A DNA stretch of 58,787 nucleotides, taken from Pseudoduganella aquatica. GTDB taxonomy: Bacteria; Pseudomonadota; Gammaproteobacteria; Burkholderiales; Burkholderiaceae_D. This document shows positions 42,637 through 53,683 of this stretch, piece after piece. The notes under the pieces were generated by a model that saw nothing but the letters and a program-made list of their open reading frames with translations, did no database searches and was not told where the DNA came from. The stretch covers positions 1 through 58,787 of the forward strand of contig NZ_WWCU01000040.1 of NCBI RefSeq assembly GCF_009857595.1, written 5' to 3'. The position numbers were made by a program, and so were the translations under genes. Each line of letters begins with the position of its first letter. The first letter of the stretch is position 1.

Positions 42637-42990
42637 ATGACCACCATCGCCAACGCCCAGGACCTGCTCGCGCTGCACTGCGCCCCCGCCAAAAATGCGC
42701 TGGACGCGGCCGAGGCCCAGCGCCTGGCCGCCCTGCTGCCGCAGTGGCGCCTGGAAAACGGCAAGCTGCTGCGCGAGTTCCGCTTCGCCGACTATTATGA
42801 AACGCTGGCCTTCGTCAATGCGCTGGCCTATATCACGCACGCCGAAGACCACCACCCGGAACTGACTGTGACCTATAACCGCTGCATCGCCCGCTACGAC
42901 ACCCACTCCGTGAACCAGGGCCAGGGCGGCCTGTCGCTCAACGACTTCATCTGCGCCGCCAAGGCGGACGCACTGGCGGAGCGCGCATGA
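42637..42990 (+). CDS. 4a-hydroxytetrahydrobiopterin dehydratase (pterin-4a-carbinolamine dehydratase)
   Basis: The 117-residue PCD/DCoH-fold protein dehydrates 4a-hydroxytetrahydropterin, recycling the cofactor of aromatic amino acid hydroxylases. The signature ITHAEDHHPELTVTYNRCIARYDTH carries the catalytic His pair. The flanking blocks LLPQWRLENGKLLREFRF and LSLNDFICAAKAD are typical. Its stop overlaps the start of rsgA by four bases (ATGA). No phenylalanine hydroxylase gene is nearby. Confidence 0.94.
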   Translation: MTTIANAQDLLALHCAPAKNALDAAEAQRLAALLPQWRLENGKLLREFRFADYYETLAFVNALAYITHAEDHHPELTVTYNRCIARYDTHSVNQGQGGLSLNDFICAAKADALAERA

Positions 42991-43919
42991 AGCAATCGAC
43001 CAAGGCGCACGCCAGCAAGCCCGGCCAGATGACCGGCGTGATCATCGCCGCCCACGGCCGCCATTACCTGGCCGAAGTGAACGGCGAGCGCGTGCAATGC
43101 GTTACGCGCGGCAAGAAGACCAATGTGGCTGTGGGCGATATCGTCAAGCTGACGGCCACCTCGGCCGACCAGGCCGTCATCGACGAGATCACCGAGCGCA
43201 AGACGCTGCTGTACCGCTCGGACCAGTACAAGTCCAAGCTGCTGGCCGCCAATGTGAGCCAGCTGTTCATCGTGGTGGCCACCGAGCCCGGCTACACCGA
43301 CGACCTGGTCTCGCGCGCCACCGTGGCGGCCGAGGCGGCCGGCATTGAAATCCACCTGATACTGAACAAGGTGGACGTGACCGAATCGCTGGAGCGCACC
43401 CGCGAGCGCCTGAAGATGTATTCCAAGCTGGGCTACCCCGTGCACGAGGTATCGGCCAAGGGCAATCCCGAGCATGCGGTGGCCACCCTGCAGCCTTTAC
43501 TGAAAGGCAACTCGTCCATCCTGATCGGCCAGTCCGGCATGGGCAAGTCCTCGCTGATCAACCTGCTGGTGCCGGGCGCCGACATCGCCGTGCGCGAAAT
43601 TTCGGCCGCGCTGGACACCGGCAAGCACACCACCACCTTCACCCGCCTGTACAGCATGCCCGACCTGGGGCCGGACACGTCCATCATCGACTCGCCCGGC
43701 TTCCAGGAATTCGGCCTCTACCACCTGAGCGAAGGCATGCTGGAGCGCGCCTTCCGCGACTTCAAGCCCTATCTGGGCGGTTGCAAGTACTACAACTGCC
43801 GCCACCTGATCGAGCCGCAATGCCCGGTGCTGGACGCGGTCAAGGCGGGCGAAATCGCCAAGCTGCGGCACGAGCTGTACGGCCAGCTGCTGCACGAATC
43901 GGCGCAAACCCTGTACTAA
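42987..43919 (+). CDS. rsgA: Ribosome small subunit-dependent GTPase A
   Basis: The 310-residue circularly permuted GTPase acts in late 30S maturation. An N-terminal OB-like domain (about 1-80) is followed by the GTPase with the permuted order: NKVD (G4) comes before the P-loop GQSGMGKS (181-188) and DSPGFQEF (G3). A C-terminal zinc-binding helix region contains CKYYNCRHLIEPQCPVL, with the Cys-His-Cys ligands. Length is normal for a betaproteobacterial RsgA. Last gene of the cluster starting at 41358. Confidence 0.96.
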   Translation: MKQSTKAHASKPGQMTGVIIAAHGRHYLAEVNGERVQCVTRGKKTNVAVGDIVKLTATSADQAVIDEITERKTLLYRSDQYKSKLLAANVSQLFIVVATEPGYTDDLVSRATVAAEAAGIEIHLILNKVDVTESLERTRERLKMYSKLGYPVHEVSAKGNPEHAVATLQPLLKGNSSILIGQSGMGKSSLINLLVPGADIAVREISAALDTGKHTTTFTRLYSMPDLGPDTSIIDSPGFQEFGLYHLSEGMLERAFRDFKPYLGGCKYYNCRHLIEPQCPVLDAVKAGEIAKLRHELYGQLLHESAQTLY

Positions 43920-44015
43920 AAAAACAATTTACTTGGCAGTTACCTAAAAAGTCGATTGCGCCTTTCGATGCTCTGGAGCATGATTAGCGGGTAGTGGCAA
44001 ATCAGGGGCAAGACC

Positions 44016-46856
44016 ATGGACATGTTCGCAGGCGAGGATGACGTTGCGCAATGGGAGGTAGCACTACTGCCCCTGCGCGGCGTTGCGCGCCTGCCTGTCC
44101 TGCTGCCGCTGGCCTGGCATCTGCGCCAGCGCGACAGCGCACGCGCCGATGCCCTGGCCGCGGAAGCGCTGGCCCTGCTGCCCGAAACCACCCTCGACGC
44201 CCCCGCCCGCACCGCCCTGGCCGCCCGCATGCACCTGGCGCAAGCCGAAGTGCTGTGGCTGCGCGGCGCGCTGGACGCGGCGGAAACGGCGGCCCACCTG
44301 GCTTTCGAACAGCTGTGCGCGCTGGACGAACACGCCGGCTGCGCGGACGCGCACTGGCTGCAGGCCTGGATCGCCATCGACCGGGGCGACCACGAACGGC
44401 GCGACGCCGAACTGGCGCTGGCCATGGCCGCCGCCGAAAAGGCGCAAGACCGCCAGCGCCAGCGCATCATCGAGGCCGCCACCGCGCGCTGGGCCATCCT
44501 GCGCGACCCGCACAGCGCGGCCGGCTGGAACACGCACCTGGCGCCGGAACCGGAGCCGCTGGCCTGCCCTGCCGCCTATGCCGCCTGGCGCCACGACTAC
44601 CTGGGCGTGGCGGCCACCCTGTCTAGCGATTTCGGCAGCGCCGCCAGCCACTACATCCGCAGCTATGAAAGCGCGCTGGCCACCGGGCAGCTGCGCGCGG
44701 CCATCACCTCGGCCACCAATATCGGCGAGGACTTCACCAATCTGAACGACCACCACGCCGCGCTGGAATGGATGCAGTGCGCGCTGGACCTGGCGCGCCC
44801 CACCGGCTGGCCGCGCAGCGTGGGCGCCTGCCTGATGCACACGGCCGACACCATGCGCCGCCTGGGCCGGCTGGACGCGGCGGAGGAACTGCTGCACGAG
44901 GCGCTGATCATCCTGGCCCCGCTGTCGGGCGCGCGCAGCTACGCCATCGCCCTGCAATACCTGGGCGACCTGTCGCTGGACCGGGGCGACTACGCCGCCG
45001 CGCTGGACGCCTTCGTCCGCCTGGAGGGCCGCGCCGACGCGCTGCAGCAGGCGGACTTCCAGACCGTGGCGCGGCGCGGCCAGGCGCACGCGCTGTCCGG
45101 CCTGGAGCGGCCGCAGGAGGCGCTGCGCGCCGCGCAGGAAGCGGTGCGCCTGGCCGGCGAACAGCGCAACGCGCACCACCAGATCACCGCGCTGCGCGTG
45201 CTGTCGCTGCTGCACAGCCGCCACGCGCTGCCCAGCCCGCAGGGCATGACCGAACTCAACGCCACGCTGCACTATCTGCACCAGGCCCTCGCGCTGGCCT
45301 CCACCATCGCCGGGTACACCGTGCCGGGCGACCTGCTGGACGCGCTGGCGCGCGAATACGCCTGCGCCGGCAGCTACCAGCAGGCCTACCAGATGGCGGT
45401 GGCCGCCAGCGCGGCGCGCGACAAGACGCACAGCCAGGAAGCCACCAACCGCGCCGTGGCCATGCAGGTGCACCACCAGACCGAGCACGCGCGCGCCGAG
45501 GGCCTGCACCACCGCGAACTGGCCGCGTCCGAAGCGCGCCGCGCGGAAGTGCTGCAGCAGACCAGCGCCATGCTGGAGCGCCTGTCCGCCATCGGCCGCG
45601 ACATCACCATCCACCTGGACGCGGCGGCCGTGTTCCAGGCGCTGGACCGGCACGTTGGGGCGCTGCTGGACGCGCACACCTTCGCCATCTACCTGTACGA
45701 CGCGGCGGCCCAATCGCTCACGCGCGCCTTCGGCGTGGAAGGCGGCCGCGCGCTGCCCACCAATGTGATCCCGCTGTCCCACCCGCATTCCTTCTCGGTG
45801 CGCAGCCTGAACGAGCGGCGCGAAGTGTACGTGGAAGACCTGGCCAAAACGGCCAACAGCTTCGTCATCCCCGGCACCTGCCCCAACCACAGCGCGCTGT
45901 ACGTGCCGCTGCTGGTGGGAGAGCGCGCGCTGGGCGTGATGACGGTGCAGTCGCTGGCCGTGAACGCCTTCGGTGAACGCGAACGGCTGATCTTCCGCAC
46001 CCTGTGCGCGTATGGCGCCATCGCGCTGGACAACGCGCAAGCCTACCGCCAGCTGCAGGACGCGCAGACCCAGCTGGTGTCGCAGGAAAAGCTGGCCGCG
46101 CTGGGTTCGCTGATGGCGGGCGTGGCGCACGAGCTGAACACGCCCATCGGCAACAGCCTGCTGATCGCCAGCACCTTGCAGCAGAAGACCGCCGAGATCG
46201 AGCAGCAGCTGAACGGCCCCGGCCTGCGCCGTTCGGAACTGGCCGCCTACGTGGCCGACGCGCAGAAGGCGTCCGAACTGGTGATGCGCGGTCTCACCAG
46301 CGCGGCCGACCTGGTGAACAGCTTCAAGCAGGTGGCGGTGGACCGCACCACCGAGCAGCGCCGCATGTTCAACCTGCAGCAGGTGGTGCACGAAGTGGTG
46401 GCCACCATGATGAACCGCATCCGCAACGCCAACCACAGCATCGAATACGACATACCGGACGCGCTGGCCATGGACAGCTACCCCGGCCCCTTCGGCCAGG
46501 TGCTGGCCAACTTCATCAACAACGCGCTGCTGCACGCCTTTGAAGGGCGCTCGCATGGCCGCATGCGGCTCAGCGCCGGCACGCCGTTCGAAGGCCGCGC
46601 GCTGGTGGTGTTCAGCGACAACGGCGGCGGCATCCCGGCCGAGAACCAGTCGCGCATTTTCGACCCCTTCTTCACCACCAAGCTGGGCCAGGGCGGCAGC
46701 GGCCTGGGGCTGTCGATCAGCTACAACATCGTCACCTCGCTGCTGGGCGGCCAGATCAGCGTGAACAGCAGCCCGGCCGGCACCAGCTTCACGCTGGACC
46801 TGCCGCTGACGGCGCCGCTGCCGGAGGACACCGGGCCGGTGGCCATCTACCACTGA
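44016..46856 (+). CDS. Soluble TPR - GAF - histidine kinase
   Basis: The 946-residue protein has no signal peptide or transmembrane helix. The first half (about 30-480) is an all-helical repeat region of TPR type, with units such as AEELLHEALIILAPLSGARSYAIALQYLGDL. A coiled connector follows (about 480-520). A GAF domain (about 540-690) contains FAIYLYDAAAQSLTRAFG and LYVPLLVGERALGVMTVQS. The kinase core has H705 in MAGVAHELNTPIGN, an N-box NFINNALLHAF, and G-boxes SDNGGGI and GGSGLGLSISYNIV. There is no receiver domain and no regulator gene next to it, so it is an orphan kinase. It probably senses a cytoplasmic ligand or protein through TPR and GAF. Confidence 0.9.
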   Translation: MDMFAGEDDVAQWEVALLPLRGVARLPVLLPLAWHLRQRDSARADALAAEALALLPETTLDAPARTALAARMHLAQAEVLWLRGALDAAETAAHLAFEQLCALDEHAGCADAHWLQAWIAIDRGDHERRDAELALAMAAAEKAQDRQRQRIIEAATARWAILRDPHSAAGWNTHLAPEPEPLACPAAYAAWRHDYLGVAATLSSDFGSAASHYIRSYESALATGQLRAAITSATNIGEDFTNLNDHHAALEWMQCALDLARPTGWPRSVGACLMHTADTMRRLGRLDAAEELLHEALIILAPLSGARSYAIALQYLGDLSLDRGDYAAALDAFVRLEGRADALQQADFQTVARRGQAHALSGLERPQEALRAAQEAVRLAGEQRNAHHQITALRVLSLLHSRHALPSPQGMTELNATLHYLHQALALASTIAGYTVPGDLLDALAREYACAGSYQQAYQMAVAASAARDKTHSQEATNRAVAMQVHHQTEHARAEGLHHRELAASEARRAEVLQQTSAMLERLSAIGRDITIHLDAAAVFQALDRHVGALLDAHTFAIYLYDAAAQSLTRAFGVEGGRALPTNVIPLSHPHSFSVRSLNERREVYVEDLAKTANSFVIPGTCPNHSALYVPLLVGERALGVMTVQSLAVNAFGERERLIFRTLCAYGAIALDNAQAYRQLQDAQTQLVSQEKLAALGSLMAGVAHELNTPIGNSLLIASTLQQKTAEIEQQLNGPGLRRSELAAYVADAQKASELVMRGLTSAADLVNSFKQVAVDRTTEQRRMFNLQQVVHEVVATMMNRIRNANHSIEYDIPDALAMDSYPGPFGQVLANFINNALLHAFEGRSHGRMRLSAGTPFEGRALVVFSDNGGGIPAENQSRIFDPFFTTKLGQGGSGLGLSISYNIVTSLLGGQISVNSSPAGTSFTLDLPLTAPLPEDTGPVAIYH

Positions 46857-47183
46857 CGCCGCGCAGGCGGGCTTGGCAAACAAACCACAGTGCTTGCGTT
46901 GACTATTGCATAATTTTCCGCGCCAACGTAGGATTGGCCTGACCACTGCGATGCGCCCACCGGCGCGAGCGGCGGTTCCAACCTGAGCAAACTCGGCTCC
47001 CCGCCCTCTTTGCAAAGGCAGCAGGTACGCAAGGTGCCTGCATCAGCGTGGCGGTCCGCTCGCATAGACAAGCGGCCGCAATGCTGGAAGTTTTCCCTAC
47101 CCTCCCGTTTCTTTTGCTATTGCCCCAGGCAAGGCGCAGTCACGCGGGTACGGACCGTACATACTTATAAACGGAGACCAACC
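46857..47183. other. Intergenic leader of the pectate lyase operon
   Basis: This 327-base gap has no convincing gene. Close to the lyase start it has a perfect 13-base inverted repeat GTACGG-A-CCGTAC at 47148-47160, a candidate operator. A weak -10-like TTATAA follows, then GGAGA before the TTG start at 47184. No sigma-54 element was found here. Confidence 0.5.
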
Positions 47184-48629
47184 TTGAAATCTACCCTGTT
47201 CGCTGCCGGCATCCTGCTGGCCTCGTCGGCGCACGCCGCCACCATCAACGCCGCCAGCCTGACCGGCCCCAGCACCCCGCTGCAAACCGCCCAATACGGC
47301 GTGCGCAACTACTCGGCCCCGGTGCTGGTGGACGGCCTGCACGACCCGGCCAGCTATATGGCCGCGCCCGCGCTGCCGGTCTGGCAATTCGCCAGCGGCG
47401 ACCCCACCGGCGGCGTGCTCACCTTCGAGCGCCAGACCGCCCCCGCCACCGGCTGGCACAGCTGGTCGCGCAAAGGCAAAGTGCTGGTGACCGGCGGCAG
47501 CGCCGCCACCGCCAACCGCGTCTACACCGTGTACAACGGCCAGCAGCTGGTGGCCGCCATCAACGAGGCCGGCAACGACGCCAAGATCATCCGCGTGATC
47601 GGCCATATCGACCTGCGCTGGAGCGAGAACAACACCGTGTTCCGCGAGTACACCAGCTACGCCGACCAGAAATACGGCGGCTCCATCAGCATTCCGTCCA
47701 ACACCACGCTGGTGGGCATCAACGACGCCCAGGGCCGGCCGGCGCGCATCACCGGCACGGCGCTACTGATAGGCGGCGAACTGGCGCTCACGCCCGGCGG
47801 CAGCGAGGAGACCGACTTCAAGAACTGGATCGCCGCCGGCAAGGACGGCGACGACTATCCGACCTGGACCCGCAACGTCATCGTGCGCAACCTCGTCATC
47901 GACACGCCGTGGGACGTCAACCCGGAAGACTCGGCCAATGCCTATGCGGACGGCGTGACCGTCTCGCGCGCGCAGAACATCTACCTGGACCACATCACCA
48001 TGAGCGACGGCGACACGCCCGAGTCCATGGCCACCGGCACCTTCAAGACCCGCCACGACGGCGCGCTCGACGTGGTGCGCGGCAGCGACTACGTGACCAT
48101 CTCCAACAGCGTGTTCAACAAGCACCACAAGACCACGCTGGTGGGCAACGGCGACTCCGGCCGCGCCTGGAGCGACGAAGGCCGCCTGCACGTGACCTTC
48201 AGCGGCAACTGGTGGGACGGCGCCACCACCCGTTTGCCGCTGAACCGCTACGGCCAGGTGCACCTGTTCAACAACCTGATCACCGGCAGCGTGTCCACCA
48301 CCAACGCCGACATCAAGTTCGCCAGCGGCACCGACGCGCGCTACCGCTCCAATATGCTGCTGGAGAATAACTACTACAACATCACCGGCCTGAAACTGAG
48401 CGAGTTCTGCGGCAAGGCCATCAAGGGCAAGGACTTTATCGGCTTCCGCTCGTCCGGCCACATCTTCACCAGCGACAAGGCCGGCACCAACGCGGTGGAC
48501 GGCCAGTGCGGCTACGCCCTGCCCGCCGCCGCCAACCTGTGGACGCCGCCATACCTGTATGCGCTGCAAACGGCCACCTCCACCCTCACCGCCGTGCCCG
48601 CCGCTGCCGGCGCCGGCAAACTGAAATAA
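47184..48629 (+). CDS. Secreted pectate lyase, polysaccharide lyase family 1
   Basis: The 481-residue protein has a signal peptide (KSTLFAAGILLASSAHAATI) and a parallel beta-helix. Conserved features are AGNDAKIIRVIGHIDL, SNTTLVGI, NIYLDHITMSDGD with calcium-binding aspartates, and the catalytic region R350-L-P-L-N-R355 in ATTRLPLNRYGQVHLFNN, as in PL1 lyases. It cleaves polygalacturonate by beta-elimination. The start is a TTG at 47184 with GGAGA upstream; no in-frame ATG lies close enough to give a signal peptide. Insertions (for example ALTPGGSEETDFKNWIAAGK) make it longer than classical Pel enzymes. A PEP-CTERM gene follows after nine bases, so the products may act together at the cell surface. 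Confidence 0.9.
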   Translation: MKSTLFAAGILLASSAHAATINAASLTGPSTPLQTAQYGVRNYSAPVLVDGLHDPASYMAAPALPVWQFASGDPTGGVLTFERQTAPATGWHSWSRKGKVLVTGGSAATANRVYTVYNGQQLVAAINEAGNDAKIIRVIGHIDLRWSENNTVFREYTSYADQKYGGSISIPSNTTLVGINDAQGRPARITGTALLIGGELALTPGGSEETDFKNWIAAGKDGDDYPTWTRNVIVRNLVIDTPWDVNPEDSANAYADGVTVSRAQNIYLDHITMSDGDTPESMATGTFKTRHDGALDVVRGSDYVTISNSVFNKHHKTTLVGNGDSGRAWSDEGRLHVTFSGNWWDGATTRLPLNRYGQVHLFNNLITGSVSTTNADIKFASGTDARYRSNMLLENNYYNITGLKLSEFCGKAIKGKDFIGFRSSGHIFTSDKAGTNAVDGQCGYALPAAANLWTPPYLYALQTATSTLTAVPAAAGAGKLK

Positions 48630-48638
48630 GGAGCAGCC

Positions 48639-49268
48639 ATGCGATTCCAACATTGGGCAGGCAAGCTGGCAATGATGCTGGCACTCATTTCCGGTACGGC
48701 GCAGGCCACCGTGGTGGTCAACACCGGCACCCCGTCGAACGCCGTGGGCGCGGGCTGGGCCTTCAACAGCGGCCACTCCTACGCCGGCCAGTTCTCGCTG
48801 CTGGAGGCCATGACCATAGACAGCATCCAGGGCTACTTCAGCACGGACGCGGGCACGGTGGGCATCAGCCTGTTCAGCAGCGTGGAGGACGGCGACGGCG
48901 GCTTCATCCCCGGCAGCGCGCTGCGCACGGCCAGCATCGCCACGGCGGCCGGTGCACTGGCCTGGACCGGCGCTTCGGCGCTGGACTGGGCCGTGGGACC
49001 TGGCGCCTACTGGGTGGTGTTCAGCCCCAGCTACAGCAGCGCCAGCCAGGCCAGCATGCCCGGCTGGGCCGCCCAGCCGCTGAACCGCTACGCGCTGCAG
49101 CAAGGCGGCCAGTGGTATGACGCGGCCGACCTGGAACTGGGTATGGGCCTGCGCGTGAACGCCAGCGCCGCGGCGGCCGCCGCCAGCGTGCCCGAGCCGG
49201 GCAGCATCGCGCTGTTCACCCTGGGCCTGGTCGCCGCCGGCGCGCTGCGCCGCCGCAAGCAGGACTGA
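48639..49268 (+). CDS. PEP-CTERM sorting domain protein
   Basis: The 209-residue protein has a signal peptide (KLAMMLALISGTAQA) and a beta-rich middle of unknown function. The C-terminal PEP-CTERM signal is VPEPGSIALFTLGLVAAG, then RRRKQD (V184 onward): the Pro-Glu-Pro motif, a hydrophobic helix and a basic tail. Such proteins are processed by an exosortase and linked to exopolysaccharide export; no exosortase gene is in the window. Its position in an operon with a pectate lyase suggests a role in plant-polysaccharide contact or binding (inference). Confidence 0.9.
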   Translation: MRFQHWAGKLAMMLALISGTAQATVVVNTGTPSNAVGAGWAFNSGHSYAGQFSLLEAMTIDSIQGYFSTDAGTVGISLFSSVEDGDGGFIPGSALRTASIATAAGALAWTGASALDWAVGPGAYWVVFSPSYSSASQASMPGWAAQPLNRYALQQGGQWYDAADLELGMGLRVNASAAAAAASVPEPGSIALFTLGLVAAGALRRRKQD

Positions 49269-49432
49269 CGCCCCGCAGGGCATGCCGCGCGCCAGCACCT
49301 TGAGGCTGCGCGCGGCATCCTGCCATGGCCAAAAGGCGTCTGTGCCGCTGACGTGTCGCGCCGTACCCGCCGCCATCCGGCCCGCAGCCGGCCAGTTAAG
49401 CCAGCCACATCGCTATAGCCGGAATTTAGCCG

Positions 49433-49438
49433 TATAAT
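49433..49438 (+). promoter_or_regulatory. TATAAT -10 box before argF
   Basis: A perfect TATAAT lies 62 bases before the argF ATG in an otherwise GC-rich 232-base gap. The -35 position (49410-49415, TCGCTA) matches TTGACA at only three bases, so strength or an activator cannot be judged. The rest of the gap (49269-49432) shows nothing recognisable. Confidence 0.4.
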
Positions 49439-49500
49439 GTTTTGCTAAGCTGGCGTTTCCGGCACCCCCGCCCCTGCCAGCCCAACAAATCGTTGTCACT

Positions 49501-50427
<927 letters not shown>

Positions 50428-50470
50428 GCGGCAACAACGAATTCTAATTTTGACCAAGAATGGAACGACC

Positions 50471-51703
<1,233 letters not shown>

Positions 51704-51715
51704 TACCGCAACGCC

Positions 51716-51771
51716 GTACAGCGTTACAACACGCTGTACCAGAATTAACGGGCCGCCTTGTGCGGCCCGTT
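51716..51771 (+). terminator. Double hairpin after argG
   Basis: The first stem is GTACAGCGT (51716-51724) with ACGCTGTAC (51731-51739). The second is ACGGGCCGC (51748-51756) with GCGGCCCGT (51762-51770), extended by one A-T pair and followed by TGTGCTTTCT. Both have nine perfect pairs. The second is the likely terminator and insulates the chemoreceptor operon. Confidence 0.75.
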
Positions 51772-51824
51772 GTGCTTTCTCCGGCTGCAATGCTACATTG
51801 CCATATCGACAGCGGAGAACATAC

Positions 51825-53636
51825 ATGAACGACTTGCGCATCAAAACCAAGCTGGCCGGCGGCCTTGCCGCCATCGTCGCAGTGCTGTTGATACTACTGG
51901 GGCTATCCTACCGCCAGTTCAACCAGCTCTCCGAGGCCAACGCGTGGGACCGCCACACGCTGGAAGTGCTGCTGGAGGCCGACCAGATCGCCAACGCGGT
52001 GCTGCAGGTCCAGAATTCCACGCGCGGCTTCATGCTGACCGGGAACGAGAGCCTGGTGCAGGTCATACCACAAGAGGAAGAATCCATGCGCCGCCACGTT
52101 GCGCGCGCCCTCGCGCTGACCGGCGACAATCCAGTTCAGCAGGAGCGCCTGAAAAAGCTCGGCCCCATGGCCGAGGACTGGGTGCAGAACATCATCCATC
52201 CCCTGCTCGACAAGCGGCGCGAATTGAACAAGCAGGCCGGCGTGTCGCAGCAGGTGGCGACGGCGGCGGACGTGCTCAATGGCTCCAAGATCATCGCCGA
52301 CGTGCGCAAGCTGCTGGCCGACATGAGCGCAGACGAAAACCGCCTGCTGGCGCAGCGTTCCACCGAGGTGCGCGAGCTGCAGCAAGCCCAAAACTGGCTG
52401 CTGGGCGGCGGCGGCGCGCTGGTGGTGCTGCTGGCCGTCGCCGTCGCCTGGCTGCTTCTGCGCGCCCTGCTCACGCCCCTGAACCTGCTGATGCAGGCCG
52501 CAGGCCGCATCGCGTCCGGCGAGCAGTCGGCCCGGGTGGACGTGATCTCGAACGATGAACTGGGCCAGGTCGGCACGGAATTCAACCGCATGGCGCAAGC
52601 CATCCAGGACAGCCAGGCCAGGGAGCTGGCCGACACCAATCTGCTCAAGTCCAAGGTGGACTCGCTGCTGGCCGTGGTGAGCAAGGCCGCCTCCGGCGAC
52701 CTGACCGGCAGGGTTACCGTGACCGGCAGCGACGCCATCGGCCAGTTGGCGCACGGTTTGGCCACCATGTTCGACAACCTGCGCACGCTGCTCAACAACG
52801 TGCAGAAAGCCGGCATCCAGGTCACCACCTCGGCCACCCAGATCGCCGCCTCGGCCAAGGAGCAGGAAGCCACCGGCGTGGAGCAGGCCCAGACCAGCGT
52901 TGAGGTGCTCAGCACCACCAAGGAAATCTCGGCCAACACCTCGCAACTGCTCAAGACCATGGAAGGCGCCACCGCCGTGGCGGACTACACCACCAGCGCC
53001 ACCGCCGAAGCGCAGGACAATCTCAAGCGCATGGACGAAACCATGCAGCACATGGTCTCGGCCACCGATTCCATCAGCGCCAAGCTGGCCGCCCTGTCCG
53101 AGAAGGCCAGCAATATCAACAGCGTGCTGACCACCATCACCAAGGTGGCCGACCAGACCAACATCCTGTCGCTGAACGCGGCCATCGAGGCCGAGAAGGC
53201 CGGCGAGGCGGGACGCGGCTTCTCGGTGGTGGCCACCGAGATCCGCCGCCTGGCGGACCAGACCTCGGTATCGACCTGGGACATCGAGCAGATGCTCAAG
53301 GAGATGCAGTCGGCCGTGTCGGCCAGCGTGATGGGCATGGACAAATTCTCCGAGGAGGTGCGCCGCAGCGTGGGCGAGGTGCGCCAGGTGACGGACCAGC
53401 TCTCCGGTGTGATGGACCAGGTGCAGAAGCTGTCGCCGCAGTTCGACGCCGTGCTGCAGGGCATGCAGTCGCAGGCCGTGGGCGCGCAGCAGATCAGCGA
53501 GACCATGATGCAGCTGAACGACGCCACCCAGCAAAGCGTGGAATCGCTGCGCAGCACCAGCGAGGCGGTGCAGCAGCTGCAATACGCGGCCGACGGGCTG
53601 CAAAGCAGCGTCTCCTCGTTCGCGGTCAATCTCTAG
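51825..53636 (+). CDS. WspA-like methyl-accepting chemotaxis protein (paralog 1)
   Basis: The 603-residue receptor has a transmembrane helix (about 10-30) and a CHASE3-like periplasmic helical sensor (about 31-190, with STRGFMLTGNE). A second helix (about 195-215) and HAMP (about 215-270, TPLNLLMQAAGRIASGEQ) lead to a long cytoplasmic hairpin. The signalling part (ITKVADQTNILSLNAAIEAE KAGEAGRGFSVVATEIRRLA, then DIEQMLKEMQSAVSASVMGM) follows the WspA pattern I remember from Pseudomonas, not the Tsr/Tar pattern. No CheR-tethering pentapeptide is at the end. GGAGA precedes the ATG. First gene of an operon with two more receptors, CheW and CheR. A weak promoter (TTGTGC at 51770, TACATT at 51794) is possible. 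Confidence 0.93.
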   Translation: MNDLRIKTKLAGGLAAIVAVLLILLGLSYRQFNQLSEANAWDRHTLEVLLEADQIANAVLQVQNSTRGFMLTGNESLVQVIPQEEESMRRHVARALALTGDNPVQQERLKKLGPMAEDWVQNIIHPLLDKRRELNKQAGVSQQVATAADVLNGSKIIADVRKLLADMSADENRLLAQRSTEVRELQQAQNWLLGGGGALVVLLAVAVAWLLLRALLTPLNLLMQAAGRIASGEQSARVDVISNDELGQVGTEFNRMAQAIQDSQARELADTNLLKSKVDSLLAVVSKAASGDLTGRVTVTGSDAIGQLAHGLATMFDNLRTLLNNVQKAGIQVTTSATQIAASAKEQEATGVEQAQTSVEVLSTTKEISANTSQLLKTMEGATAVADYTTSATAEAQDNLKRMDETMQHMVSATDSISAKLAALSEKASNINSVLTTITKVADQTNILSLNAAIEAEKAGEAGRGFSVVATEIRRLADQTSVSTWDIEQMLKEMQSAVSASVMGMDKFSEEVRRSVGEVRQVTDQLSGVMDQVQKLSPQFDAVLQGMQSQAVGAQQISETMMQLNDATQQSVESLRSTSEAVQQLQYAADGLQSSVSSFAVNL

Positions 53637-53649
53637 CATATAGATAGCC

Positions 53650-53676
53650 TATAATTCCGCAGCCCCCACTGCGGAA
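53650..53676 (+). promoter_or_regulatory. TATAAT box and hairpin leader before the second chemoreceptor
   Basis: TATAAT at 53650-53655 lies just after the stop of paralog 1. It overlaps by one base a perfect eight-pair hairpin, TTCCGCAG (53655-53662) with CTGCGGAA (53669-53676). GGAA of the ribosome binding site GGAAGA (53673-53678) is inside the right arm. The start codon that follows is a TTG. This may give paralog 2 separate control; a good -35 box is not visible. Confidence 0.4.
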
Positions 53677-53683
53677 GACCAGA

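Noticed and set aside
46857..47183. Sigma-54 promoter before the pectate lyase (TTGGCA at about 46872 and GCTTGCG at about 46891)
   Set aside because: The spacing between the two elements is far too long for a -24/-12 pair.
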